The position numbers were made by a program, and so were the translations under genes. The notes under the pieces are model-generated. The model was not told the DNA's origin. It saw only the letters and a program-made list of their open reading frames with translations, and did not search any database. 64,000 nt of DNA, taken from NCBI GenBank assembly GCA_932521035.1, contig OW051495.1:6138001-6202000 (forward strand), given 5' to 3'. Source of the DNA: Oscheius dolichura. Lineage: Eukaryota > Nematoda > Chromadorea > Rhabditida > Rhabditidae. Shown here one piece after another: positions 1 through 18,550 of the stretch (position 1 is the stretch's first letter; each line of letters opens with the position of its first letter).

Positions 1-417
1 CGGAAGAAGGACAGGGCCCCGAAGAAGCCGAGGCCCTCGAGTGCGATGAGACAGAAGAAGAGAAAGAAGAAGCTCATTTGGGCCGGGGAAGGACGGTAGT
101 GCTGGAAGAGAGGGGACGGTGAGATGGCGGACTGTCGCAATTACCATGTAGACAGCGATGGGAAGACCGAAGGTGAGTATCCCATAGGCCATTACGCCGG
201 CCACCATGGCCAGCTTCTCCTTTACCACCGGGCTCAGGAGGCCAGTTGTCATGTTCATCATTCTGTTCATTATCCCACCTATAAAACAAGAGATGAAGAA
301 AGAAATTTCCAGAAGAAAAAGGTCATAGTTCAGGATCGAGAAAAGTAGGCTTTCGAAGAGAAAAAAGAGGATTGATAGTATCCTTATGAGGCTAATCTTT
401 GACGTAGGAGAGGCCAT
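1..417 (-). CDS. Small four-pass membrane protein, C-terminus beyond left edge
   Basis: The frame opens with ATG at 417 (MASPTSKISLIRIL...) and reads without a stop to the window edge. Four strongly hydrophobic segments follow one another: residues about 8-30, 32-50, a short loop with KEK, then VAGVMAYGILTFGLPIAVYM, and after an intron SFFFLFFCLIALEGLGFFG. I place a 43-bp intron at 144-102 (GTAATT...TTCCAG) because reading through it breaks the hydrophobic pattern, while splicing continues into HYRPSPAQM plus a fourth membrane span. I do not recognise the family. The protein is truncated by the window, so full length and topology are unknown. Two other small membrane proteins follow on the plus strand, but I see no clear similarity between them. 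Confidence 0.55.
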   Translation of the reverse strand, partial: MASPTSKISLIRILSILFFLFESLLFSILNYDLFLLEISFFISCFIGGIMNRMMNMTTGLLSPVVKEKLAMVAGVMAYGILTFGLPIAVYMVIATVRHLTVPSLPALPSFPGPNELLLSLLLSHRTRGPRLLRGPVLLP

Positions 418-1255
418 TAGACTAATAAGTACAGGGAAAAGAGACTTCTGAACGGGTAAAAGGCGACAAGAAAGTGCACTTCTCAAGAGGCCGGAGGGAG
501 CTGATTGAGGCGAGGGAGGCTACCGGTTGAGGCGAGGAGAATTCCATGGAAACGGGGACTGAGATAAGTATCGTCGAAATAAGCCGACAGAGGAGGTTAC
601 TATGTAATTTGGGAGGAAAGGAGGAGGACGAGGCACCTGTCGATACGAAAAGAGAAGAGGAGAGAGAGCTCTTGATATAAAGATATTGTACCATGGGCGA
701 TATTGGAATGAGGATCAGTCATCGATTGGCTTTAGTTGATCATTTGGATCGAGGGCCACCTGCCACGGAGTCTTCCGTCTTCCTGTAATTATTCTGTATT
801 TGATGACATCATCGACTGCTCTTTCAATGAAGAAGCTTGTTGTCTGTTCTGTCTAGAGCTTTCTACAACTTCAGAATACAGTCCTGATCCCCGCGCCGAC
901 AATGCGGATGATTGGCAGCTGATTGGGATTCCTTACTTGTCCAAAAACAGATGAGACATAGAAATAATGCTACAGGATCAGGATTTTGCATCTTACCGAG
1001 TGCGTACAGTCGTTTAAAAGGTAGCCGAGGATGTGTCTCTTCCTTGTGTCACTGGCCGTCCTCGTCATCGGTCCTCCGAGCCGGCCTCGCCCCGGCACCT
1101 GATCTACCTTTTGTAGCCGTCACTTTGTACCTCGGCTCGCGTAAACCAGCCTTATTCCAGGTAGTCCCCTCCCCTTTTTCTCCACACCTTTTCATTTTCA
1201 CACCCTTTCCCTTACTAGCTGGTGAGCTAAAGATATAAACCCCGTCTTACAGGTA
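418..1255. other. Intergenic / 5' region, no convincing gene
   Basis: Several open frames of 70-110 codons lie here on both strands, but none shows conserved motifs or a coherent splice pattern. A short frame at about 1031 starts with a signal-like MCLFLVSLAVLVIG but stops after 23 codons and could not be joined to anything. The stretch sits between the divergent starts of the left-edge membrane protein (-) and the gene at 1256 (+), so it is probably shared promoter sequence. Confidence 0.4.
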
Positions 1256-1678
1256 ATGGACCCCGTTCTTCTTCATGGAGTCGGCACCGGGATAGTGACG
1301 GGAGCAGTGGTCTCCTTTGGCATTAGAAAAGCTGTCAGTTGAATACAATCCATTCCATCTAATGATCTGCCAATTTAGCCCCGTCCGTATGTCAAGAAAC
1401 AGTGCTGCCGCCACATCCTCTACTATGCCACACACTGGTTCTACGCTGCTTTCTTCTCGAATGTCCTCCTCTTGTTGGTCTTCGGCGAGGGCTTCGAAGT
1501 CGAGAGCCAGGCTATGTTGGGCTATGCTCTGATGATGATCGCCTTCACCTGGCCGGCCAATCTCTGGCTGGTCAAGAGGGCCACCAGGAGCTGGGTCCGT
1601 GACGAACCCCGCGTCGAGGACGAGAGCCTGTCCCACATCCGACAATTCACCCGCCTCGAAGGCGAGACTCTTCTCTAA
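1256..1678 (+). CDS. Small multi-pass membrane protein, two exons
   Basis: Exon 1 (1256-1333) encodes MDPVLLHGVGTGIVTGAVVS...; a 45-bp intron (1334-1378, GTCAGT...TTTAG) joins in phase to exon 2 (1379-1678), giving about 125 residues. Hydrophobic stretches lie near residues 8-22, 41-58 (FYAAFFSNVLLLLVFG) and 65-85 (AMLGYALMMIAFTWPANL), followed by a charged tail with DEPRVEDESL. The in-phase junction and the amphipathic tail support it being real. The family is not recognised. A TTACAG lies just before the ATG, so an upstream exon or a trans-splice acceptor cannot be excluded. Confidence 0.6.
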
Positions 1679-1739
1679 ATGTTATTGTCAAAAACGAGAA
1701 GATAAACCTTGTTAACAAAGACTGTCTCCTTCTCCTACC

Positions 1740-2498
1740 TCTTCAACCGGTCAGAATCTCTTCTTGGTCTAGCAGCCTCCTCGGTTTGATCTTGTTAGTC
1801 ATCTCGTGGGCGTCGTATCAGAAGATTATTACCGAAAGCCCCTTTGCTTACATCTCGTAACGTTTTAATTAAATATAGAATACAAACGAGTCCGTTGACA
1901 CATGTGACCGGACTGATTCTCGTGATCCTACAACTACTTCCACCTCTCCCTAGTCCGGATATATGAGATCAGAGCGGACGAAAGGAGGAAGAACACCACT
2001 AGCCATCCATTGCAAAATCTGAATAAAAAATAATTAGCCGGGGGGGGGGGGGGGGGTATAATTGTAGCGGTGGTTGGAAAGAGGGAAGAGGATGGGCCCC
2101 TCGCCTAACCTTCAATTAGAAGTTGCAACAATCTTGGCCCAGACTTCGACTTCTACCCTGTCCTCCAGGTGGAGACGAAGCCCCTCCTCACAGATGTACT
2201 CCTCTGCTACAATGTCTACTTCGTCTACCTCCTCTTCCAATTAATCGTGAGTCATCTCTCTTCCCTAACGGCTTCCTCTCAGAGACACGAGTCCTGTAGC
2301 ACCCGCGGTTCGGTCAAAGTCTGTCGAGAAGTCTTCACCTGGTGGTTCGTGGACTTTGCCTATTATGTGGCCCAACGGATAGAGGAGAAACTGGCGAACG
2401 AGCAGAGACAACAACTCGTTGGACTCTTCTACTCACTGGGGGCTCTGTTCGTCTCGGGCCGGATCGCCTTCCACGTGACACTGACAGTCCTGTTCTAG
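1740..2498 (+). CDS. Multi-pass membrane protein, start unresolved
   Basis: Three in-phase segments can be joined. The first, near 1740-1856, contains SLLGLILLVISWASY and ends ITESPFAYIS at a GTAACG donor. After an intron of about 270 bp containing a G17 run, the second resumes at about 2128 with CNNLGPDFDFYPVLQVETKP and a span with CYNVYFVYLLFQLI. A 36-bp intron (2247-2282, GTGAGT...TCTCAG) leads to the third, which encodes VFTWWFVDFAYYVAQRIEEKL and GLFYSLGALFVSGRIAFHV before a TAG at 2496-2498. At least three membrane spans are predicted. No ATG is visible in frame at the 5' end, so the first exon is missing from my model. The gene follows the 1256-1678 gene closely on the same strand and could share its promoter. 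Family not recognised. Confidence 0.5.
2040..2056. repeat. Poly-G run (17 G) inside an intron
   Basis: An uninterrupted run of about 17 G residues lies in the large intron of the 1740-2498 gene. It could form a G-quadruplex in RNA or DNA, and homopolymers of this size are also common assembly or sequencing errors. Confidence 0.85.
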
Positions 2499-2644
2499 TC
2501 TATATTGCCAACCTCCTCTCGTCAGGAGAAGTTCGATACAAGTAAATCATGCTCAAATCAGGTGAGGAACAGACAGACAAACTTAGACAGAAACGGTATA
2601 TTTATTTTCCGATTGTTGAAAGGGAGAGGGAGGGGGAGAGCCGT

Positions 2645-3256
2645 TTACTTCTTGCCCCTACGGGTGTTGCGACGGACGCGGTACTTGTTCTCGCGGTAGG
2701 TGCCGTTGATGATGGCGTGTGTCATCAGCTGCATCTTCTTGTGCTCGTCGTACCGGGGCACCAGCAGCCTCTTGATGATGCCCACTCCCCGCTGGAGCTT
2801 CTCAATGGTCAGCCGCTCGGAGGTGTCCTCTGAGATCACGACCACGTGCAGAGGCTCGTCCAGGTGCTCCCAGCCGGGCAGTCCCTTCAGCCGGCTCTCC
2901 CTCTCGGGGTCCTTCACCGATCCTTCTCCTCGAATCAAGATACCACACTTGGTCTCAGCCTCCAGCTGCTTCACACTCAAGCCACAGGGGCCGAGGATAC
3001 GGCCAATCAGATTGCACTTTCTCCCGCGGAAGTCCGTCACTTTGGGGATCGGCACCTTCTCCTCCAGCTTGAAGGAGTACAGCTCCTCTCCCGTCAGAAG
3101 ATACCACACGCGGAAGATCTCGTTCTGGAGGAGGGCGCCGGCGTGGATGAAGCCGGCGGGGTCGATGGTCTTGGCCCGGTTGAGGAGTCTCATCTCGTGC
3201 AGCAGCTCGTCGAAGTATCTCTCGGTGTCCTCGTAATTGATCGTGTCGCCTTCCAT
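2645..3256 (-). CDS. STAR-family KH RNA-binding protein (Quaking/GLD-1/ASD-2 type)
   Basis: A single open frame of 203 codons covers the STAR domain. The N-terminal part (YFDELLHEMRLLN, residues about 13-25) matches the QUA1 dimerisation segment. The KH domain follows with KVPIPKVTDF, a GRILGPCGLSVKQLEAETKC core and GWEHLDEPLHVVV. The QUA2 segment HKKMQLMTHAIINGTYREN follows near residue 170. STAR proteins bind RNA as dimers and control splicing, stability or translation. Two oddities stand out. The frame has no introns although neighbouring genes have many, and the GxxG loop reads GPCG where Quaking and GLD-1 have GPRG. Both fit a retrocopied, diverging paralogue. The protein ends soon after QUA2 with a basic tail (RVRRNTRRGKK); because GAAGTAAAC at the stop resembles a splice donor, a further 3' exon cannot be excluded. 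Confidence 0.85.
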   Translation of the reverse strand: MEGDTINYEDTERYFDELLHEMRLLNRAKTIDPAGFIHAGALLQNEIFRVWYLLTGEELYSFKLEEKVPIPKVTDFRGRKCNLIGRILGPCGLSVKQLEAETKCGILIRGEGSVKDPERESRLKGLPGWEHLDEPLHVVVISEDTSERLTIEKLQRGVGIIKRLLVPRYDEHKKMQLMTHAIINGTYRENKYRVRRNTRRGKK

Positions 3257-3478
3257 TTCAACCGCTTGGAAACAACGCAGCAGACAATTATGAGACGTCT
3301 TGCGTTTGCTGGAAATCCCTTTATCCCCAGATTATTCTGGTTAACCTCCGACATGTCGAGAAAACGAGACAGAGACGCCAAGATTGCCGCGCTACGGCGT
3401 TTACATGAAAATGTGGCATTGTTTATTGGTTTACTCGTTTTTTTCTCCTCGAAATATTTCGGTAAAAACCTTCTTCAG

Positions 3479-4803
3479 ATGTCGTCTCCCCCAAAAATCA
3501 TCAATGATCTTCCTCTGGAGCTGTTGAACCAAATGTTGTCCTACTTACCCCACGGCGACCTCGTAAAGGCGACGTCCACCTGCAGGCGCTTCCGAGAAGG
3601 GGCCAACTTCCGGCCAAGGACACTGCAACAACCTGTATTCAGCGTGGAGATCGGCCCTAGAGTCCTAAAGGTAACTTCCCCGAATCTGTGATTAGATGCT
3701 GTTCTTTCGAGGCCGAATATTTAGCATATCCCCTAAGGGCCGACCAACCAAAAAAGTACACAATTCCACTTTCACACAAACTAGATGCGAAGTTCATCAG
3801 AGATCCATTTGCTGTCAAGTTCTTCCCCGGACTGGGTCAGTCTCCCTCTTCCTCCCAAATATTCGGATGTCTAGATAGCGCTGGAATCAATCCTACCAAT
3901 ATTGTCCGCCTGCTGACCGTCTTCTTACAGAACTGTAAAGTGAACACACTGATACTGGTAGGTGACAGGGGATAGAGCAAAGAAACGTTGATATTTAGCA
4001 CCTTCGGGTAGATGACGACGACATAGAATTGCTGGACCGTATTCCGGAAATGTTCCACAATAACCGGGCTCAAGCCCTCCGATGGACCTCCGATCACTCA
4101 CACAATACCCCACACCGCGGAACTATCTGCAATGTCCTCCACTGTATGTCCCCTACCCGGTAGAACCATCTTGTCATTCAGGCGCAAAAGAAGTCGACTA
4201 CTTTGCCAATTTTGACATCGACGAACGCGTCTTTAATGTTCTGTGTGGGAAGGAAAAGGTAAGGATCCTCTAGAATACGGAACAGTCTGCGTTCAGGCGC
4301 GATTTGTCTCGGTTGAGGTGACCGACTGGTTCGGCGACTTCCACCTCCAGCCAGCTACTCACATCAAAGTATTCCACTTCAGAGGAAATCACCAGGTCAC
4401 CGTCGTTGGGATCAGCGACTTCCTTGTGGTTTGTTGGGCCTCCTCTTTCCTAATTTCTTCATTACAGAACTGGCTACGCACCTTCTATGACCCGGCCCCG
4501 GAAATTGACCAAATGAAAGAACACAAAGACCACCGCAAGATGGGTGACGTAAGAAACGGCGTCTGGATATCGGAGATGGCCTTCGACTGTGATGTGACAG
4601 GACTCAAGAGGAAGATGAGCCAGCTGGCCGAGCCGGACATCGTCCTCTCCGAAGAGAGGGTCCAGGGAGTCGAGTTCCCTCACGACCGCCACCATCTCGT
4701 CCTCCTGGGAGAAAGGAACTTCGTCCGCCTCTTCTACGACGTTCCCTATTTCCATAGGGGTGTCAGGATATTGTTCTACTCGATCAGACCTTCCCAAAGA
4801 TAA
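3479..4803 (+). CDS. F-box-like protein, copy 1 of a tandem pair
   Basis: ATG at 3479 follows a CTTCAG. The N-terminus reads INDLPLELLNQMLSYLP...LVKATSTCRRFREGA, a recognisable F-box (Skp1-binding) motif at residues about 7-40. I join further exons through short introns near 3670-3710, 3837-3877, 3959-4000, 4150-4190, 4259-4299 and 4429-4467 (about 38-43 bp each). They carry FFPGLDSAGINPTNIVRLL, DDDDIELLDRIPEMF, EVDYFANFDIDERVF, RFVSVEVTDWFGDFHL and a long last exon ending ILFYSIRPSQR*. The TAA overlaps an AATAAA poly-A signal (stop at 4801-4803). F-box proteins usually recruit substrates to SCF ubiquitin ligases; large divergent F-box families are typical of nematodes. The substrate-binding part is not recognised, and the splice model around 4080-4190 is uncertain. 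Confidence 0.6.
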
Positions 4804-5363
4804 TAAAGCGATGGCCTCCGCTGCAACTAAAGACAGGTGTCGATGATCATCCGACAGCCGTTCCCCTTTTTTCGTGTCGCCGTGGCCGTTAAAGCCTCTT
4901 CTCTCCTGTCCTACTCGAATCTTTTGAGTTACGGCCAGCTGGCTGTAACCGCAGATGTGACACCTGCCCCGCGCGGATTAGGCAATCACATTTAAATAAT
5001 CTCCACTTTACACCTTCCCATAGTGACAGATTACTGTAATTGTAGACAATACCCAGAGATATCGCTGGGTCCCCCGGCCCCGGCGAGCAGTCTGCCCGGT
5101 CAAAGGTGGCGATCTATCAGTTACCTCCTGTCGACCTGATCCTCCTGCCGCCAACTAATCCAGTTACGGTACCTTTGTCTCCCGCAGCGAGCATCCATCA
5201 TCAGCCATCTGTACACGGCGCATCTGCCGGCTGCTAAGACGTTTGTTGGCATACAAACCAGGTGCAATTGTATCCGGGAAGTAGCTCGACAAACGAGGAT
5301 TACGCCGAGAAGGATTACCGGCAACAGTTGGTCGGTAGAGTGTCTCTAAACTGAGGTTGCCCC
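4804..5363 (+). other. Spacer between tandem F-box-like genes
   Basis: No convincing coding segment was found. A 67-codon minus-strand frame at 5121-5324 lacks recognisable features. The region presumably holds the 3' end of copy 1 and the promoter of copy 2. Confidence 0.35.
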
Positions 5364-6750
5364 ATGGAAACCGCCGTTATCAGGGAACAGTCAGCGGGAG
5401 AAATAAGCGAGTGGTGTCCGAAAAAAATGCTTCTCCTGGATTCCTCATCAGCTACTCGTCTCGATCCTCCAAAAGGTATCCGTCCCACTCGTGTCTATCC
5501 CCACCTGTATCAGATGCCCAATAAGGTGCTGTTCCGTACTTTGCGTACTTGTCACTACTTCAAGGAAATAATCGAAGATAACAGGAAGGCCCTGAGATTC
5601 GTGGTGGGAATAGCCGTGATTGGGGGGAAGACCGAGACTGAAGGTGGGATTCCCTCCTCTCGCCGGTATCCTTATCCTCTCTAGCTGTCCTATTCATAAA
5701 CTTCGAACTCTGCCGTAACAAACAGCCGATGGTGCCCTGTTTGGGGAGCAGTCCTGCTCTAAACGCTGCCGGAAAGGGAGAACTCGATAAAGTGGAGATG
5801 GTCGACGTGAAAATTGGCCCGAAGAGGGTATGTTCCAAGATGACAACCGCTAGAAGTACTTCTAGGATGCCTGGTTCGACGCTGATCGGTGCATGGACAA
5901 GTTGTTGAGGTACTTCGACCGCTACAGAATCAAGTGTGCCAAGTTGGTCTGTCCCATGCTGCCCAGAATGCAGGAACTGTTCCAAGTCGTGGACCCGGTC
6001 GAAGTGATTATACAGAACGCCGACGCCGAAGTGGTCAATATTCCATGGAAGGAAGCAAAACGACTGGCTTCCTTTTTCGAGATGGGACAGCTTATTCAGA
6101 GAAAGATCGAGCTCTCTTTATACCACAACTACGATACCTTTCCCTTCGACCGTCTGCCTTCCTGTGACACCCTCTATCTCTACCTCCTGCCAACATTCTT
6201 TAAAGAGGAGGAGTGACTACTTCTTATGTTGAAGTAGCATGTTTTTGTAGCCTTGTTGAAAGAGATATTCCGCCTTCCAGTACATTGAATCCGGCAGTAT
6301 CAAGGAGCTGATGCTGGTCCTCCGATCACTCACACAATATATGACAGCGAAGAAGAGGTCCAGGCGGCTCGAGCCCGCTTCGACAATGTCACCCAGTGCA
6401 CCTTTTACATTGGGACGCACTACAAGTACCGCGGTGGGCGAGCCTCCCTCGTGCTCAAGCCCATTCGAGGCTCTTCGGATCTCATCTGTATCATGTACGT
6501 GGAATATGAGAAGATGAAGCCAGCCATCACAGCGGTAAAGATTGCGACGTGGGAAGACATGGAGGAATTTGAGGGCAACGTCCGGTTGAATATACTCGCT
6601 GAACGGCCGGGACTAAAAGACTTGAGGGACTATGTCAACGGAGCATACCGTAACACAAGAGGCCAATTCCACTTCATGGGAGCTATCATCTGGAGACAAC
6701 TCAAGACAATCTCCTGGTTTCGAAGAAGACGAGCGGTTGTTGCAGAATGA
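5364..6750 (+). CDS. F-box-like protein, copy 2 of a tandem pair
   Basis: The start is at 5364 or at the in-frame ATG at 5427. An F-box-like segment RVYPHLYQMPNKVLFRTLRTCHYFKEII is followed by a 43-bp intron, then VLFINFELCRNKQPM and a 38-bp intron. The central exon (about 5868-6212) encodes DAWFDADRCMDKLLRYFD, IPWKEAKRLASFFEMG and FDRLPSCDTLYLYLLP. The last exon from about 6335 encodes YDSEEEVQAARARFDNVTQC, TWEDMEEFEGN and ends RRRRAVVAE* at 6750. Gene order, exon layout and the F-box resemble cop 1 upstream, and both share an identical 21-nt word. Its C-terminal half is not recognised. The junction between 6212 and 6335 is not resolved in frame, so an exon is missing from my model or this copy carries a defect there. 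Confidence 0.55.
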
Positions 6751-7047
6751 AGAATACATTTATTGATGAGTTATTAAGAAAGAGGAACGTTAGCCAGTAA
6801 TACTGTTAGCGAGGGGACAGCGGGAGGACGGGAGGGTATCGGCCCGCCGAGAGTGAAATGGCAAGTGACTGTGGAAGGGAGTCAGCGACTCAAATGGAAA
6901 TATAATTAGAGACTAGAAATACACCGGCAATGACAAGCGGAAGAAGACAACAGAACTATGTACACGGTAGCACCAAGCAGCTGCATCGAGTGAGCGGTAG
7001 GGGAGCACCCATGGCAAGAAAAGGGCACGGCTGGGGGAGGGGGTGAG

Positions 7048-15509
<8,462 letters not shown>

Positions 15510-16282
15510 TCACCTGGGGACAGTCAGCGCGTAGCGGGGGCCGAACACGGGGTCGTCCACCATCGAGTCGAACTCTTCCTTCATCATGTACCTGGAATTG
15601 AGGACTGTGTATCAATTAAAAGGGATTAGCATACCCCTTATACTTCTTGACATCCATTGGGTAGAAGGAGTGGTCCTCCTCCTCGACCTTGTCCTCCCCG
15701 AACAACCATCCCACAAACCATAATATGAACATCAAGACGACGAACCCAATGATGAAGGGGATCATCTGCTCCCAGCTGAAACTACTTCTTATATATCCCA
15801 AGACGACCCGTGTTGACCTTTGCTTGGGTTGTAGCCACTCGTCTAAGGTGTCTGTATACGTGCCCGTCCCTGCCAGACCATATTGTGTCCATCTCATATT
15901 TCCCCCCTCCGGATTACGGTATTTATCCGGTAGATTAGGCAATTGGCAGGCGGTCAATTGAGTAATTGTAGGGGTCGGCCTATCTTCGCATAGGATCGCA
16001 TTCGTGCCGGAAGATATTTTTCGAAATTTTGGTAAATTAGGTGGAAATCCGGGATGGAATGGGGGAGGAGCAGATAAGAGAGGCTCACAATTGGGAGAGG
16101 GTGACATCCTTGGCACAACAGGTCGACTCGCCCCGGTAGAGACAGCAATTGGACCCGTTGTAGCACATGTAGATATTGGGCTGAAGGGAAGGAGGACATG
16201 CGACTGGGCAGGCTACAGTAACCTGATAAGCCGGCTCGGATTTGTTAACAATACATTCGGTGTCGGGGTTCGGGGCAGCCAT
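15510..16282 (-). CDS. Small cysteine-rich single-pass membrane protein (Shisa/WBP1/VOPP1-like)
   Basis: Exon 1 has TECIVNKSEPAY followed, with or without a 42-bp in-phase intron, by PNIYMCYNGSNCCLYRGES and TCCAKDVTLSQ, a compact CxxxxxCC...CC cluster. A 302-bp intron (GTGAGC...TTTCAG) joins in phase to FWEQMIPFIIGFVVLMFILWFVGWLF, a single membrane span, then an acidic GEDKVEEEDHSF cytoplasmic part. A 43-bp intron leads to the last exon, which ends DPVFGPRYALTVPR* with the stop at 15510-15512. Cysteine cluster, one span and a short cytoplasmic tail resemble Shisa/WBP1/VOPP1-type adaptors, but I do not see a decisive signature. I took MAAPNPDTEC at 16282 as start; no signal peptide follows it, so an upstream signal exon may be missing. 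Confidence 0.6.
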
Positions 16283-18550
16283 CGAGGCCGACTGCCCGGT
16301 GTCTCTAGGCTACCCGTCGGTGTCTCCATGGCAGACGGCCCAGCGCATCCTCTCGTCGGATATTCATTCGAAATACCTTTTTCCGTGCATCTAAGACATT
16401 TAGGGACAGATGGACAAAGCAGCCCATTTGCATATTTATGTGAGCAATGAGAGCGGCGTCTCTCCCACCTACGACCCCCTAATGGAATGAGGTTCATCCA
16501 TTGTGCCACCTGCTCTGTTCTTTTAAATTTTATCCTTTTTAAATGAGAAAAATTGGAGAAAAACCAGTACTGGGATGTCTGGAAGGGAGCCGAATAATCC
16601 AAGGAGAAAGAGTCAGTCCAAATTTGAAGTACTCCCCGAATGAAACAGGTGTTCAGGTAATGAATTGGGTCATAACGGTTTGTCCGATCAAAGCGCCGGC
16701 CCCGGAGTCAAGGCCATACAGTTCACAAGGTGCTCTTCCCCCATCTGTTCGTTTATGGGACAGACGAAGCCATAAAAGACCACCGGCTTAGGTAACTTCG
16801 GACTGCTGGGAGGCGATCTCTCGTCCGTCTCCCTCGTAAATAATAGGCTGTCAGCAATTAATTCCATCCGGATTACAGTTCCCCGGGGCAATAAAGCCAA
16901 TTATCGCAGGTGTGCTCATCGGGGTCCGATCTGTCACTTGGACCATCTGGGCCCCTCCTGGAGACTCTTGCCAATTAGTGCAGGTAGAAGAGTGGAGAGT
17001 CTCTTACGGTAATTGCCGTGTCAAGTGCGACCAGCTGGGGCCCTTCTTCCGAGGGTCGGGGACGGCAGCAGGAGGGGATTAGTCGGGACACAGATAGATT
17101 GGGTAACAGTGATATCCACTCAACCCCGGCACCTGTTTGAGCGGTCGAGTGATGACGCAACCGACCAGCTACTGTTACCAATTGGACTCCTCGAATTTGA
17201 GCCGCGCCGAGCCTCCCCCGGTCCCCAACGAAGTTTACCCGGAGGTATACGGTAGAGGTGCTCATCAACCCGCCAAACGTCTGTTATCCGCAACTACAAG
17301 TCGTCTGGGCTTCCTCCCCGGCACACTGCCTCCGGTCTCCCAGGAGGCATCGGTTGGTGACAAGAGAACGAATCAAGACGGCCTTCGTTAGTGACAGCCG
17401 CCTACCAGGAGGAGCTCGGCCGGGGGACCATCTGGGCTTGTCAGGGATTAGAAGAAGACGAGACCAAGTAAACAGTTTCTGACCTTGGGCTACGGTAGGC
17501 AGGCGGGAATTAGTTGTTATTCATCAACCGACACCTCACCAGGGATGATTGGCCGCCATCTCGGCTCCTGATCGCGGCAAATTGCACGAAAACGGACACC
17601 TGAGAAACGGAAGGGGACGGGGAGGCAGCCTCGACTGTATCCGACTGGCTTCTCTCTATCTCCACGGGTGGTGGTTACCCGATTATGTATGCCGCTCGAG
17701 CAATTGTTGCCTGAGGCGTCGGGAAGGTACAGGAATGGCTCCCCCGTGTGCTCCATTCTGGAGCTCCCAAACATCCATAAATCTCATAGCGCATCTGACG
17801 CCGGCTCAGCTAATAACGATGTGCAATTAACATTCGGATACAGCAACTTAGTGCTCCCGGGGGCCAACCTTTGCGGCGTTGCTCCACAACCCCCGAGGGA
17901 TGGCAGGCGATGAGCGTGGTATCATGAGCGGGAACACCTGGGACTCGAAAAGGAAAAAAGTTTCCAAAGCCTTCCTTGCATACATTAGATAGATCTATAA
18001 TAATAAAAGTTCAGGTAGTAAATGAATTAGATAGCCGAAGTCGTGTGTTAAATGTACTGCGTGTGTCATTCATCAATGAATTTCAGCCCTCGCAACCTTC
18101 GCAAACTGATAGATTGTAGCTCCCGCGGGAAGGGACGCCACTCACCGAGCAGGCCACAAAACAATATCCTGCCAGGAGACCCCGAGAGACGACTACGGTC
18201 TCTTCAATCACTTCTTTACATACGCAACAACACCAACTCATTTGAGGGGGTGCCCGGGGACTACCATATACTTGCTGAATAGAGTCACCGGGGAAGAATC
18301 GCCGATTCCTCGGTGTTTCCGGGCCGCAAACGAGCGCGTTTCAGTCGCAATTAGCGTGTTGCTGCTACGGTGGTTTGCGTGCTGCCGAACGGATGTCGGC
18401 AAGGCGACGACGACATTCACATGAGACGACGGCACCGACTACAAGGGATTGAGGAAGATATATTACCTATTATTTGAGCGTAATCAATAAACAGTTTTAT
18501 TATACGATTAAACGGCAAAAATATAGGAATCTTTCCTCTAACAGTATTTT
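16283..18550. other. GC-rich non-coding stretch ending at the AT-rich boundary
   Basis: No convincing gene. It is GC-rich with several E2-boxes and repeated ATTAG cores (for example near 16971, 17079, 17446 and 17509). Composition falls sharply to AT-rich at about 18.42-18.48 kb, just 3' of the next minus-strand gene. A minus-strand AATAAA near 18497 probably ends that gene. Confidence 0.4.

Noticed and set aside
3670-3694. A 25-nt intron in F-box copy 1
   Set aside because: Using the TTCGAG acceptor gives a 41-bp intron in phase with a better protein, so no ultra-short intron is needed.
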